DNA of 64,000 nt from Lyophyllum atratum (GCA_014905825.1 JACGCN010000070.1:62001-126000), one strand, 5' to 3'; positions 11,609 through 22,376 are shown, numbered from the stretch's first letter. Notes: generated by a model not told the origin, from the letters alone. Numbers and translations are program-made.

Positions 11609-11808
11609 ATTTAGAACTCGCAAATTCTGACGCTTTCTGGACCGGCTTCATTCCGCTGAAAGTATCTTCAGAGATTTCTACATTGTTATTTTGCATTAAT
11701 ATACTATATTTGCATTTTTGTCCTGCCTAAAAATTTGAGAAGCCAAAGCCAGCAAGAAACTGTTGAAAAATTATATTTTAAGATTTTCTCCCCACGGAGT
11801 TTTTTAAA
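11609..11808. repeat. Internal direct repeat, copy 1
   Basis: About 195 bp inside the element, containing GGCTTCATTCCGCTGAAAGT and ATTTGAGAAG. It is repeated in direct orientation at 11809-11861 plus 12569-12706, where the nested MITE interrupts the second copy. Confidence 0.7.
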
Positions 11809-11861
11809 ACTCCTAAATTGTAACATTTTCTGAGCCCGGCTTCATTCCGCTGAGAGTATTA

Positions 11862-12568
11862 CTATCACAGAGGGGGTGTTTATAATTTTTTTTGATGTCG
11901 TCTCTAGAACGTGATCCACTCCAGATCTTGACATGATTCCAGCACATAAACCATTTGTTAAGACTTACTGAATAAGATTATCAAAAAAAACCCGCTCTCT
12001 TGGAAGTTGTTGAGACGTTATTCACAGTTTTCCAAAAAACGACCACGTTGGAGGGTGTGTTTATAAATTTGGTCACACATCGTCACGCGGCATCATGAAA
12101 CCCCGCCCAGCAAAACTGGTGGTGGTGCCATCAATCCACTGCTTGTCGAAGGAGCGGAGTCCGAAAGAAGCTGTACCACAATGTCACGCACCAGCGGTCG
12201 AAAATCAAGATCTCGAGCATTTAACATCTTGTGCTTCGTCTCCAGGCGATCGCAGTGGTTCATTGGGTCTTGGAGATAGTAGGGTAGGCCCTTGGAAGAC
12301 CCGGCGACTCCGATGTCCGTTTTGCGCTCTCAATCTTCTTGATTTCCGATTTCTGATTTTCATGTACACAAATCTTTTCAACTGTAGAAACAGCAACGGT
12401 CGCAATTTCTAGCAATATTAGTTGGCAATTATGTAGAGTGTATCTATTAGAAGGTCCCTTCCAACACATATAGCCATGCGCGGTCTGTGGAATATGTAAG
12501 AGCCTTATCAGTCGTGAAATTTGAAATTTATAAACACGATACACTTGTAAACACCACCTCTGTGATAG
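11862..12568. mobile_element. Nested Tc1/mariner-type MITE with TA target duplication
   Basis: A 707 bp element. Its 24 bp terminal inverted repeats read CTATCACAGAGGGGGTGTTT (left, 11862-) and CTATCACAGAGGTGGTGTTT (right, reverse complement from 12568), with two mismatches. TA dinucleotides flank it at 11860-11861 and 12569-12570. The uninterrupted first copy of the host repeat shows the pre-insertion state (CCGCTGAAAGTAT joined to TCAGAGATTTC). The motif GTGTTTATAA recurs near 12058 and near 12530 as a subterminal repeat. No transposase is encoded. The TA duplication and short TIR fit the Tc1/mariner group. Confidence 0.8.
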
Positions 12569-14600
12569 TATCAGGGATTTCTAAATTCTTATTTTGCAAC
12601 GGTATACTAAAAATGTTTTTCTTTGACTCCGAAAAGTTTGAGAAGAAAAAGTGAACAGCAAGTTATTAAAATATAAATTCTAAGACTTTCTCGAAACTCC
12701 TAAGCAAGCTCGACCAAGCAAACATGGACGCGACGCGACGCGCGCACGATCGTTTCCGGAACCGTCACCTGACGTATATGTAAGCAAACCTGACCCCAAA
12801 CCTGACCCAGGTTTGGTTGCCGAACAGACCGATCACCGAAGTGTCTTGCCCATGTTTCCTCTCCAAGGTCCAAGGCACAAAACAAAGACCTCAATCCTCC
12901 CAATGGAAGCGACTTCAAAAGTGCGGGCATAAGTTGCTCCAAGATGAACGTTGGCGTTCTCTGAAGTGTGATCTCGAGATCGACTTGGGGTGGGACCTGT
13001 GGATCATTCAGGCAAATGCTAGAACATTTCCAAAGCTCGACCCGATCAAAATCGAGTCGAAGACAATCAAATGGTCCCTCCATTCTTTTGGCAAGGTGTT
13101 CTGCCAGTCTGGAAATTGCAGAAATATAGGACTCTGCATCTGGAGAAATGAAATTGGGATGTCTAGTCTTGCACCTGATGCGTGTGGTTGGGGGGTAGGT
13201 GAGATGATCAAGGAGGAAGGAGCAGGTGTTGTGATCGGCCTCGATGTGGAAATGGAGAAGACGTGAGAGGTTTGCATGTCTCGAGAGAGGAATCGTGCTA
13301 TCGACCCGAACGAGGTTGCCACATAGCTCCAGCGTTTCGAGGCGATGCATGGCTGAAAGTGCAGCGATCATTTGCTCTCCCAAGAGTTCGGGAGGTTTGT
13401 AATAGCGGGATCGGGAGTATTTGAATGACTGGAGGTTGGCTAAGATTGAAGCTGGCCAATTTATGGCACAGTCCGAAAGTCGGATGTGCGTCAACCTTGG
13501 GCAGTCTCCGGAGAAAACTTCTTTGTGCAACCTGTTGCCGTAATTGTAGGGGTCGAAGTTGATGGTGACGATTTCCAGGAGCGGCGCTGGGGAATTGAGC
13601 AAGTCGAAAATGCCTGAAAAGGGCTGCTCATCCAGTTTATGATAATCGTGTTGAACGCCGATAGAGAGCTCCTTGATCCGCCAGAAGTGCGATAATAGAG
13701 CTGCTGTCACCAATGGCACCAATATGCTCCCAGTGGTGGAACTGGGGTTGATGGCAACCTTCAATAATGAAGATCTGGAGCGTCGCCGCATCACAGTAGG
13801 CCACATCGAAGATGAGAACGATATGTTCGTCCACAGATTTGAACAGTCCAACGTAACACGACGCCAATACGAGCAGACATGGCTGATTGCAATCAATTCA
13901 ATCCTCCGAGTCTTCGGGCTAGGGTCATCTGACAGCACAGAAAAGATAGCTAACAGCAGCTCCGTAGGAAGGCGGCATATAGGGCTCAGCATGTTGTAGC
14001 GCGACTTCCAGGAGCGAACGACTGCTTCGGCAGACGCGATTTCCTGTCGAATACGCGCATAAGCATCCTCTACAGAGAGACTAGTGACTCCGGCTGTTGC
14101 TGAATCAGGGATGGTCGGATCCAAGACTATCGGGGCTGCTCGTAAGTTTAGCAGTGATCATGGTGGATTTGAGTGGATTTTCATACCATCCATTGCGCCG
14201 AATCTTTGTGGGTGCTTCGTATGGAAGCGACAAAGCTTGGAAATACGGGTAGAAGCCTGATAGCATGGCCCTTGTATGCTCGCCTCATTTGGGGCTGACT
14301 CGAGTGCCTCATTGTCGCCGTCCAGGTGAGTTCAGACTCCGCGACGATAAACGCTTTTACGTCAGGTACTCAGGAGTAGGGAATCGTCTGTAGACCTATC
14401 ATATTGGTAGACGAAGCGCCACAAATGTTAAATTGGGCCTTGCGAAGCCTTGAAAAGGTAGTTGACTCCAAGTTCATGAAGGAAATGTGCCATGACACTG
14501 ATCATTTTAAAGCATCAAGTATGTACTAAGTATCGCACCGGGCGAAGGCGTGGTATTGGGATGAAGAAATGAATAAGTAGAAAGCGAAAGACTAGTATAT

Positions 14601-16970
14601 ATCTGTTGTACGATCACAGTTGACGCCCTCCTGAAAATGGTATCGATGGAATTAAAGTCTGTATCAATGTAATCAAAGAAAGTCACTAATCATCTAGATC
14701 TTCATCGCTTTTTTCATTGCCTTCACTTTCTTCATTGCCTTCACTTTCTCCAATGTACTCACTTTCTTCATCGTCTTCGCTATCTTCATCGTCTTCGCTT
14801 TCTTCATCGTCTTCGCTTTCTTCAGCATCTACACTTTCCCCATCGTCTCCATCCCCCTCATCGTCCGTGAAAATCTTCCCATCCCAATCAACCTGCTCGA
14901 CGATGCCCCTTAGCGCCACAATGTATGCTTCAGAAACATGACGACATTGGGTAATGACCAGCTCGCGAAGTGGCCATCCTTGATTATCTCTAACTTTCAA
15001 ACAGTATTCCAGCCGCTCGCGGGCAAGCTCGTCAAAAGACCAATCGAACAGCGAGAGGTTCCGTAAGGCCCGAAATTTTGGGCCCTCAACATCGGTATAC
15101 GGGGGTGTCCCACGTGAAAGAGCGTCGAGTAAGCCGGTGTTGTGAGTGCCAGAACGAACGTGTGCGAGGCAGCTAAGACCACCGAAGTGCCTTGCCCATG
15201 TTTGCTCTCCCACGACCAAGTTACAAAATAAAGACTTCAACCCTCCCAATGGAAGCGACTTCCAAAGCGCGTACATACATTGCTCCAAGATGGGCAACGG
15301 ATCATAAACTCCGTCAAGATCGATCTCAAGATCGACTTGGGGTGGGACTTGTGAATCATTTAGGCAAATGCTAGAACGTTTGCAAAGCTCGACCCGATGT
15401 GAACCGAGTCGAAGACAATCAATTGGTTCCTCCATGTTTTTGGCAAGGCAATTAGCCAATTTAGAGATGGCAGAAAGATAGGGCTCTGGATCTTGCCACA
15501 AGGTATGGTTATGTCTAACTATGCACTTGACGCGTGTGGTTGCGGGGTAGGTGAGATGATCAAGAAGGAAGGTACAGGTGTTGGGATCGGCCTCGACGTG
15601 GAAATGGAGAAGATGTGTGAGGTTTGCATGTCTCGAGAGAGGAAACGTGCTATGGACCCAAACGAGGCTGCCACATAGCTCCAGCGTTTCGAGCCGATGC
15701 ATGGTTGAAAGTGCAGCAATCACTTGGTCACCCAAGAGTGCGCGAGGATTGCCGAAGCCGGATTGAGAGTATTTGAATGATTGGAGGTTGACCAAGATTG
15801 AGGCTGGCCAATTTATGGCACAGTCAGAAAGTCGGATGTGCGTCAACCTTGGGCAGTCTCCAGAGAAAACTTCGTTGTGCAACCTGTTGCCGTAATTCAA
15901 ATCGTAGGGGTCGAAATTGATGGCGAGGGTTTCCAGTAGCGGGGCTGGAGAACGGAGCAAGTCGAAAAGGCCTGAAAAGGCCTGCTCCGAGTGATTCGGG
16001 TTAAGACCGCGATGAACACCGATAGAGAGCTCCCTAATCCGCGAGAAATGCGGTAGAACTGCTTTCAGATGTGGCCATTTGAATTTGCTCCCAACTTGGA
16101 CATCCAAGTCGATGGTGATCTTCAATAACGAAGATCTGGAGCGTTGCAGCATCTCAGTCGGCCACATCGACGATGAGAGCGATGAGAACGGTATGTTCGT
16201 CCACAGATTGGGACAGTCCAACGTAACACGACGCCAATACGAGCAGACATGGCTGATTGCAAACAATCCAATCTTCTTGGGGCCAGGGTCATCTGCCAGC
16301 ACAAAAAAGATAGCTAACAGCAGTTCCGTAGGAAGGCGGCATATAGGGCTCAGCATGTTGTAGCGCGACTTCCATGAGCGAACGACTGCTTCGTACGACG
16401 CAATTTTCTCTCGAATCTGCGCGTAAGCATCCTCTATAGAAAAATTAGTAATTCTGGTGGTCACTAAATCAGGCATGGTCTGGTCCAAGACTATTGGGAC
16501 TGCTTATGATTTTAGTAGTGATACGGAGTCGAGTGGATTTCCATACCATCCATTGCGCCGGATTTTTGTGTGTGCTTCGTACGAAATATGGCCGGAAAAA
16601 GACGGGTAGATGCCTGCCAACACGGCCCTTGTATGCTCGCGTCAGTTGGAACTGACTCCAGTGCCTCGTTGTCGCCGTCCAGGTCGGGTTTTCGGGCCCT
16701 TGCACTGTGAAGTCGGAGAATAGTGTGACAGACGTGGTCGTATGAACTTCAGACTCCGCGTCCATGAACCCATTCACGTCATGTAGTACGCCCATGCGTA
16801 GGGAATCGCCTGTAGACCTATAGTATTGGTTTGTAGACGAAGCGCCACGAATGTAAAGTTAGGCCTTACGAAGCCTTAACCGGGGAGTCGTGCCATTCTA
16901 TTATAAAGCGTCAATAGTACATCATATCAGAGGCAAAGGCATGGTATCAGGATGAAGAAATGAATAAGGC
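14601..16970. repeat. Tandem duplication, unit 2 (intact F-box copy)
   Basis: Second unit of the duplication, including 3' flank, F-box gene and ~400 bp of upstream DNA. The upstream parts of both units share ACCATCCATTGCGCCG, CTTGTATGCTCGC and GCCTCNTTGTCGCCGTCCAGG, so the promoter was duplicated with the gene. Confidence 0.85.
14686..16553 (-). CDS. F-box domain protein with acidic repeat tail (intact copy)
   Basis: The ORF gives 600 residues from 16488. Conservation of a GT-AG intron in both tandem copies shows that the real start is a tiny first exon at ATG 16553 (MD plus one base), joined to PIVLDQTMPDLVTTR. The F-box-like motif is at about 45-100: MLSPICRLPTELLLAIFFVL followed by ISHVCSYWRRVTLDCPNLW. 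A leucine-rich middle follows (LETLELCGSL, LTHIRLSDCAINWP), the usual layout of the expanded F-box family in mushrooms. The last ~70 residues are Asp/Glu/Ser-rich SEDDEE repeats coded by a minisatellite. F-box proteins are substrate adaptors of SCF ubiquitin ligases; the substrate is unknown. The disrupted upstream copy makes this the only functional member of the pair. Confidence 0.85.
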
Positions 16971-17088
16971 CTGGGCCCATATTCTCGTCTGCTGTATTAG
17001 TTAATCTCTTATAATCTGTCGATAAGTTTCCTTTGCAATCCAATAAATACGAGAGTAAATTACACGACGACATAAAGGTATCAATATG
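16971..17088. other. Intergenic spacer
   Basis: Short AT-rich spacer between the duplicated block and the 3' end of the nitronate monooxygenase gene. Nothing further seen. Confidence 0.4.
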
Positions 17089-18508
17089 TTAGAGTTTTGA
17101 CTTTCCGCCAGTCTTAACGAGCGAGCCACCAAGCGACAGCATATCGGCTGCCTCTGACACCATCTGGTCAACAATCACCTTCGCAGGCAGGACCTCGTCA
17201 ATGAGGGCAGCAACGCGTCCCATGAGCCAAGGTCTAAACCGGTAGATAAGAGTGAGTTTAGAGTAGGATCGAACAGAGAAGCGGGGGTGTACTGACCGTC
17301 CCTGCACCGATTTCTCGGGATGCTTCTCAAGTTCGTGAATGTGGGGGATAATTCCCTTCGACGTCAATTCCTTGATCTCTGCCTGCCTGTTCTCCTCCCT
17401 AAATCATAGGTGAGATGTCAGCATGCAAGTAAAGATTCTGGTGTAGCGGAAGTGACGCACCAGTCTTGGACGTAGGGAGTCTTCCGCACCCGCAGCGGCC
17501 GGCCTGTGTAGATGAGTGTCGTGACTGCATCCTCAAACCCGGCGCTCAAGATCTGGTCTTTGTGGTACTTAGGTGCACCTGCTTCGGCAGCAGCAACAAA
17601 GCGCGTGCCAACCCCTTCAACGGAAAAAAAAGAAAAGCAATCAGTATACCAGCAACCACAATCCCACAGAAGCACTCACAAACAGCCTGTGCACCCCACA
17701 TCAAGTTCGCCGCCAAGCCCCTACCATCGTACACCGCGCCCGCACCAACGACATACACAGGCTTCCCCGTCAACGGCGACTTATGCCCCTTCACCGCGTC
17801 CACACACGCCGGGATCAAGATACTCGCGGGCGTATCACCCGTGTGTCCTCCACCCTCCCCAGCCTGCGCGCAGATGATATCCACGCCCGCCTCGAGGGCC
17901 TTCTGCACGTGCCGCGGGTGCCCGACCATGTTCATGATGGGGATGCCGGCCTTGTGCAGCTTCTCGACGGTCTCTCTGTTCGGGACACCGACAGCGCAGA
18001 CGAAGAGGGAGGTCTTCTCGTCAATGATGACGTCGATTAGGTCACTTAGTGAGCCCTTCGTGTAGTCGTACTGGAGGGAGGGAGGGGGTATGCGGTGTTA
18101 GCGGCGGTCAGAATTCACCGATGCAGGGCGACGACGTACATTGGTCTTCCGGGCGTTTCCTCCGACCTGCGGCAGGAGGAGGTCGACGCCGAAAGGTGCA
18201 TTTTTGTCGTGGAGATCGGCTTTGACAGCTTGAATCTGGATTAAGAGATTAGCACGGGCTTGAGGAGAGGTGGACATGCAGAACACACCTGCTGGCGGAG
18301 AATCTTCGGTGTGTAGCCCAACCCGCCAATAACACCAAGGCCACCAGCGTTAGTCACAGCCGCAGCAAGTTCCGGGCCCGCCGCCACGTTCATACTACAC
18401 ATTCATGTCAGCGCCGACTCGAAGGAAGAAAAAAACTGCGCACCCAGCAAGGAGAATAGGATGCTTGATCCCGAACCATTCGGTGATGGGAGTGGAGATG
18501 ATCGACAT
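17089..18508 (-). CDS. Nitronate monooxygenase (2-nitropropane dioxygenase family) with C-terminal SKL
   Basis: FMN-dependent enzyme that oxidises alkyl nitronates to carbonyl compounds and nitrite. The start is MSIISTPITEWFGIKHPILL (ATG 18508). Spliced landmarks follow: NVAAGPELAAAVTNAGGLGV, PFGVDLLLPQVGGNARKTN, GIPIMNMVGHPRHVQKALEA, then AQAGEGGGHTGD with the catalytic-type His. The FMN phosphate loop region is VYVVGAGAVYDGRGLAA, followed by GVGTRFVAAAEAGAP and YTGRPLRV. There are about seven short introns. The protein ends TGGKSKL-stop (TAA 17091-17089); -SKL is a canonical PTS1 signal, so peroxisomal import is expected. That fits a role in removing propionate-3-nitronate or nitroalkanes next to oxidases. 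A TATA-like TATAAA lies about 75 bp upstream. Confidence 0.92.
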
Positions 18509-19169
18509 TGCGGTATGAGGTTCGTGGAAGGGGGGAGGGGAAGGGTCCGATAGAAAATAGACCTGGGGTCGGGAAGGGAATTTATACAATGGTTCCTCAT
18601 GATAGTAGAATCCAACGCCAAGGTGTAACCGACCGTCGATCGGCAATCAAGAATGCCGGGATCCGGAAGTAGCGGACGGCTGCTGTTGCACGACACAAAC
18701 TTCAGAGGAAAGGAGAACAGATTTCTCTGTACGGAGGAGAATGAGGATCCAGACGAATAAATATGGAGATTCGGTCAAGTAGAGCGGCGCAACCATGCGC
18801 CAAACTGATGCATGAGTCCATTGTACGTATGTGCATAAGCTTCGATATCCATGAACGGTAAAACGACGCCTACGGATGATGATTACACATGGAACCTCTA
18901 AAGTGGGTCGCCGAGATCCCCATTCGCAAGTCGACGCCCTGGGGTAACGAGGGGTATATGAAATAACATTGGACAGCAAACGAGGCTAGCTGCTCGCAAA
19001 GGGCGGTATGGTGGATGGATGGTATTATATATATGTGAGTGCTACATGAAAGCTAAATGACAAGCAGTGATAGATGGGCAGGGAATAAAAATGCATGAAG
19101 GAAGAAGGAATCCACAAGGCGCAAATAGGATAATAAGGAAAAAATCAGACATGTAATAGTCCTTCTGGT
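18509..19169. other. Intergenic region
   Basis: Promoter side of the nitronate monooxygenase and 3' side of the She3-like gene. No supported coding sequence. Confidence 0.4.
18581..18586 (-). promoter_or_regulatory. TATA box of nitronate monooxygenase gene
   Basis: TATAAA on the minus strand, about 75 bp upstream of the ATG at 18508. Position is appropriate, but this is a motif-only call. Confidence 0.4.
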
Positions 19170-20983
19170 TCATGGTGGCACAGTCTCTATCGTTGAGGAC
19201 GTACTGGGATCCCTTCCGGCGCTTTGCATGAGTCTCCGTAGTCTGGCTAGTTCATTAGATAGTTCCCTGTAACAGAAGACACGAATTGTCAGCCTCACGT
19301 CCCCCCTCCCAAATATACCATTGAGCACTCACCGAGCAGTGGTCGTCGCAGCCTCGCTCTCCTTCGAGCTTTTCTCCACCTCCGCCCGCATTTGAGCAAT
19401 CTCATCTTGCCAGGCCTGCTGCACATCACTCGCGACCTGCTTATCCAATTCCCGCAACTTCTTCACCTCCGCCCGCCCGCCTTCCGCCAATTTCACCTCC
19501 TCGAGAAGAATCTTGTACTTCTTCCCGACCGCCTCTGCCTCAGCTTTCACTTTGTTCTCCCGCTTCAGCATCTCCTCCTGTAGTCGCTCCGTGTCCGCCT
19601 TCCACGAATCCACGAGGCCCTTGATGCTATCCCGCAACGTGATATATTCCCGTTCGGATTTTTGGGAGAGCGCGGTTGATTCTGAGAGGGCCGTCTTCAT
19701 CTCCTGGACGGATTTCTTGGCGGATGAGGTCTCATTTTTGAGCTGACTTTTCAGAGAGGCAGCTTCTGCTTCTGCTTTTCGAGCTCTCTCCAGAACCTAG
19801 GAGTATCATGTTGAGTGGCACTATAACATGTAAAGAACATCTGCTCACCTCTTGCAGTAACCGCTCTTTCCTCGCCACCACGTTATTAAGCCCCTCATTC
19901 TCTAATCGTAACCTCTCCCTCCCCTCTTTCAGATCTTCCGTCTGCCGCGTGAGTTGAGCCACACTCCGCTGCGAAAGCCTCAACTGCGCCTTTGTATTCT
20001 CCAGCGCATTTCGGGCATTCACCACACCAGTCTGCAGGTCAGCCAAGACCTTGGTAGTGCCACCCGGCGTGAGGGACAACCTTCGATTCGGTGACGGTGG
20101 CGGCTGCAGGCCAGCCGACGATATCGAAGCCAGCGAGGCGTCGGGGTCGACCAATGACAGCTTGGATATATTGTTGGGGGAGGGCCGTTGAGTTGCAGGT
20201 TGGCCCTCGTCCGCTAGTGCGCGTGCGTTGCCTGTGAGTATCATGGTCGATCATAGAGGACATAAACACCCGGCTTTGACAAGCAGAGCGGGGGAATAGA
20301 AGGGAGTACGACTAACCTACGGAAGCAACCGGGATGCCTGGGGATAAAGCATGAGTTTAACTACTGATGAAAGAGGAGGGAAGGCTTACGACTAAGGGTC
20401 CGCATGGGGCTAGACGCGCGTTTGTACGATACGGGGCTTGCGGGGCCAACGCCGAAGTTCATGGGCACACCTTCTTGGATGCCGTTCTCGTCTATACTGT
20501 CGCGTTTAGGAAGTGGTAGATTAGATTCTGGGCCCGCGATACCCTGTAGGACGTCAAAGCTCGACCTGCGTTTCATTTTAGTGGAGGTCGACGCGACTGG
20601 GGCGTAGGAAGAAGGTGGTGGAGACGTGGGTGATGTCATGTCGTTGGTGGCGTCCTGGAGACCGCGGGGACCACTTAGTAAGATGTTTTCAAGGGAGTGT
20701 ACTTGGGCTTGTTGATGCCTGATAGTGTGTTTTAGCGTTGATACCTGGTTCCGGATCGCAACTAAGGCACGGTCACTGTCAGCCGAAGAAGGCTTCTGGC
20801 TAGAATCATCGGCTTACCAGGATCGTCAAGAGAGATTGAGGGGCTATGGGCGTGTACAGAGCGAACAGAGTTGCGTGAGGAGTTGCGCGAATGGGAACGG
20901 TCGCGATTGATAGCCTTCAAAGGAGAAAGGCGAGGTTCGTTGGCAGTGTGAGGCGAATATGAAGAGCTAGGGCTTGAAGACAT
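19170..20983 (-). CDS. Coiled-coil protein, She3-like (SWI5-dependent HO expression protein 3 type)
   Basis: Starts MSSSPSSSYSPHTANEPRLS. A Ser/Arg-rich phospho-site-like N-terminus leads into VAIRNQVSTLKHTIRHQQAQ and VHSLENILL, then a disordered Ser/Pro region, then ~250 residues of coiled coil (LTRQTEDLKEGRERLRLENE, NVVARKERLLQE, LRDSIKGLVDSWKADTERLQ). The last exon gives RELSNELARLRRLMQSAG and ends TVPP at TGA 19172-19170. The layout matches proteins annotated as She3-like in Agaricomycetes; yeast She3 links mRNA cargo to a class V myosin. That assignment is from memory of the family and is tentative. A cytoskeletal coiled-coil scaffold is the minimum claim. It shares a 242 bp divergent promoter with the downstream RING gene. 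Confidence 0.6.
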
Positions 20984-21225
20984 GCACTTGGGTGGAAAAG
21001 AATGGCAAACTCCTGGCGAGAAACGAGTGTCGGCAGTGATGAACTGGAATTAATCGAGTCCCGGTAGTGTAGCAGTGCAGAGCCAGCAAAGACCGCAAGT
21101 TGATGGTCACCGCTCTCCACTGCACGAGGGCGTGTTTGCAGGTGTTTGCTACTACGCCGCGTCCACGGTCTTTCTCTTGCATCCAGCCAGTGCAACCACC
21201 ACGCTCGTTTCTAACTCTCCTTCCA

Positions 21226-22376
21226 ATGTCGGCGGAATGCTCTATCTGCCTTTCCGCACTCAAAGAGCCGGTCTCTATACCATGTGGTGAGCCCCAGGCG
21301 ATTTCATGTTTGACGACGCGCCGCTGAAGACCATATGTAGGCCACATTTATTGCACGAAGTGTCTCTCAGATCACGTTAACGCGCCTAATAATGAGGCCT
21401 TGCAGTCCACATGCCCGACGTGTCGAGTAAAGTTTAACATCGGTCTTGTTCAGTTTTCTGTCCCTTATCGAGCGAGCCACTGATATCACATCTCATAGTC
21501 ACGCCCGATGTTCGTCATATCCACGCGTCATTCTGCTTATTCTGATGTCTCTCTGGTCACTAGTTGACCTACCTGCCGAAAAAATACCACCAATATGTTC
21601 TCTCAAGTGTTCGACGCGTGTACTTTGACACCACCCGCCAAGCTGATCTGCGGGCCGAGCTCTCAACGGCTAAGGCAAAGATCCAGAAGCTGGAAAAAGA
21701 CGAGGAGACACTCTTACGAGAGTGTGAACGACACATGGGTTCCGCCGCGGCGCATGCAAAAGGGGAGAGGGAAGCTCGTGCAATGGTCGACACCCTCCGC
21801 CAGTTGCTTAAACAGAAAGACGCGGACCACGCTATGGAAAAATCCGAAATCCGTCGAGCGCACAATGAGTTGCACAGGAGATATGTGGATCTTAAATCGC
21901 TTCAGTCGAACCTCAAACACAAGCAAATCCAGTAAGCGGAATGGTACCTTATCCCTGATACACATACCTGATGTCGTGGTGAAGGGCTGATATGAGCATT
22001 GCGTCGTCGTCTGCCTCCCAGCGCCCACAAAACAAGTCGAACACCCCTATTGCAGATGTGTCCATTCTCTCGGGACCTAACCACGGACACAAGTAAGCCG
22101 AGTAGCATCGTTCCACGATTCTATCTGACGCCTCGTTCAAGAGCAAGAGCGGATATGAGCAGGTCTAGTTATTGGGCAGCGTGGTTAAACTCTGAAGCAG
22201 CAGACAACTCCATGTCTGCAGGAGGCAGCGCAGCCGCCGATTCCTCTGGAGGCATTCCTCCTCCAGCTAGAGTGATCCGCAAAATGCCAGCGCGGAAAGG
22301 GAGGCCACGTCCATCCAGCCCGCCGCCCGTATTCGTTCCTTCCAACAAAAGACCACGTGTCTCCAACCACTCATGA
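21226..22376 (+). CDS. RING-finger / coiled-coil protein (copy 2)
   Basis: Starts MSAECSICLSALKEPVSIPC. A phase-1 intron splits the Gly codon in CGH, then HIYCTKCLSDHVN and STCPTCRVKFNI complete a C3HC4 RING. After an intron-rich linker, KKYHQYVLSSVRRVYFD opens a coiled coil (DLRAELSTAKAKIQKLEKDE ... MEKSEIRRAHNELHRRYVDL). The last exon codes a Ser/Pro-rich basic tail with SNKRPRVSNHS. The intron position and domain order match the RING gene at 7146-8055 exactly, so both come from one ancestor. E3 ligase activity is inferred from the RING. The exon joining RING and coiled coil (21432-21580) is not resolved. Confidence 0.75.

Larger units (their letters stand above)
11508..12830. mobile_element. 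Non-autonomous element with 68 bp perfect terminal inverted repeats
   Basis: The ends are exact inverted repeats of 68 bp (11508-11575 and 12763-12830) beginning GGTCTGTTCGGCAACCAAAC, each containing two tandem copies of GGGTCAGGTTTG. Weaker inverted similarity continues for another ~25 bp. The empty site can be read from the intact paralogue: GCAGCTAAG then ACCACCGAAG there, against GCAGCTAAG-element-GATCACCGAAG here. That implies a clean insertion with at most a 1 bp (G) target duplication. It has no transposase ORF, so it is MITE-like. Inside are two ~195 bp direct repeats, and the second is itself split by another element. The terminal sequence is reminiscent of hAT or PIF/Harbinger ends, but the missing 8 bp or TAA duplication argues against a confident class. 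Confidence 0.85.
11072..14193 (-). pseudogene. F-box/LRR-type protein gene split by an inserted element
   Basis: The 5' part (14193 down to 12831) encodes an F-box protein paralogous to the intact gene at 14686-16553. Exon 1 is only MD plus one base (ATG 14193), followed by a conserved intron. The F-box is at MLSPICRLPTELLLAIFSVL. At ...EETWARHFGD the homology stops where the 1,323 bp element begins. It resumes on the far side of the element (11507 down to 11072) with the C-terminal leucine-rich part (LFDWSFDDSLVREQLEYCLK) and the acidic tail made of SEDNEG repeats. The C-terminal segment also carries a net frame change near 11430 relative to the intact copy. Transcription through the junction would give a protein with about 39 foreign residues from the element and no native C-terminus. 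Confidence 0.85.
10952..14600. repeat. Tandem duplication, unit 1 (disrupted F-box copy)
   Basis: Unit 1 of a direct tandem duplication whose second unit is 14601 to about 16970. Both units begin with the same 3' flank (ATCTGTTGTA followed by GATCACAGTTGACGCCCTCC) and end near ATGAAGAAATGAATAAG. Without the inserted element, unit 1 is about 2.33 kb, matching the ~2.37 kb of unit 2. Confidence 0.85.

Noticed and set aside
14717..14941. Ser/Leu-rich plus-strand ORF at the F-box gene tail
   Set aside because: Artefact of the minisatellite that encodes the acidic SEDDEE tail on the other strand.
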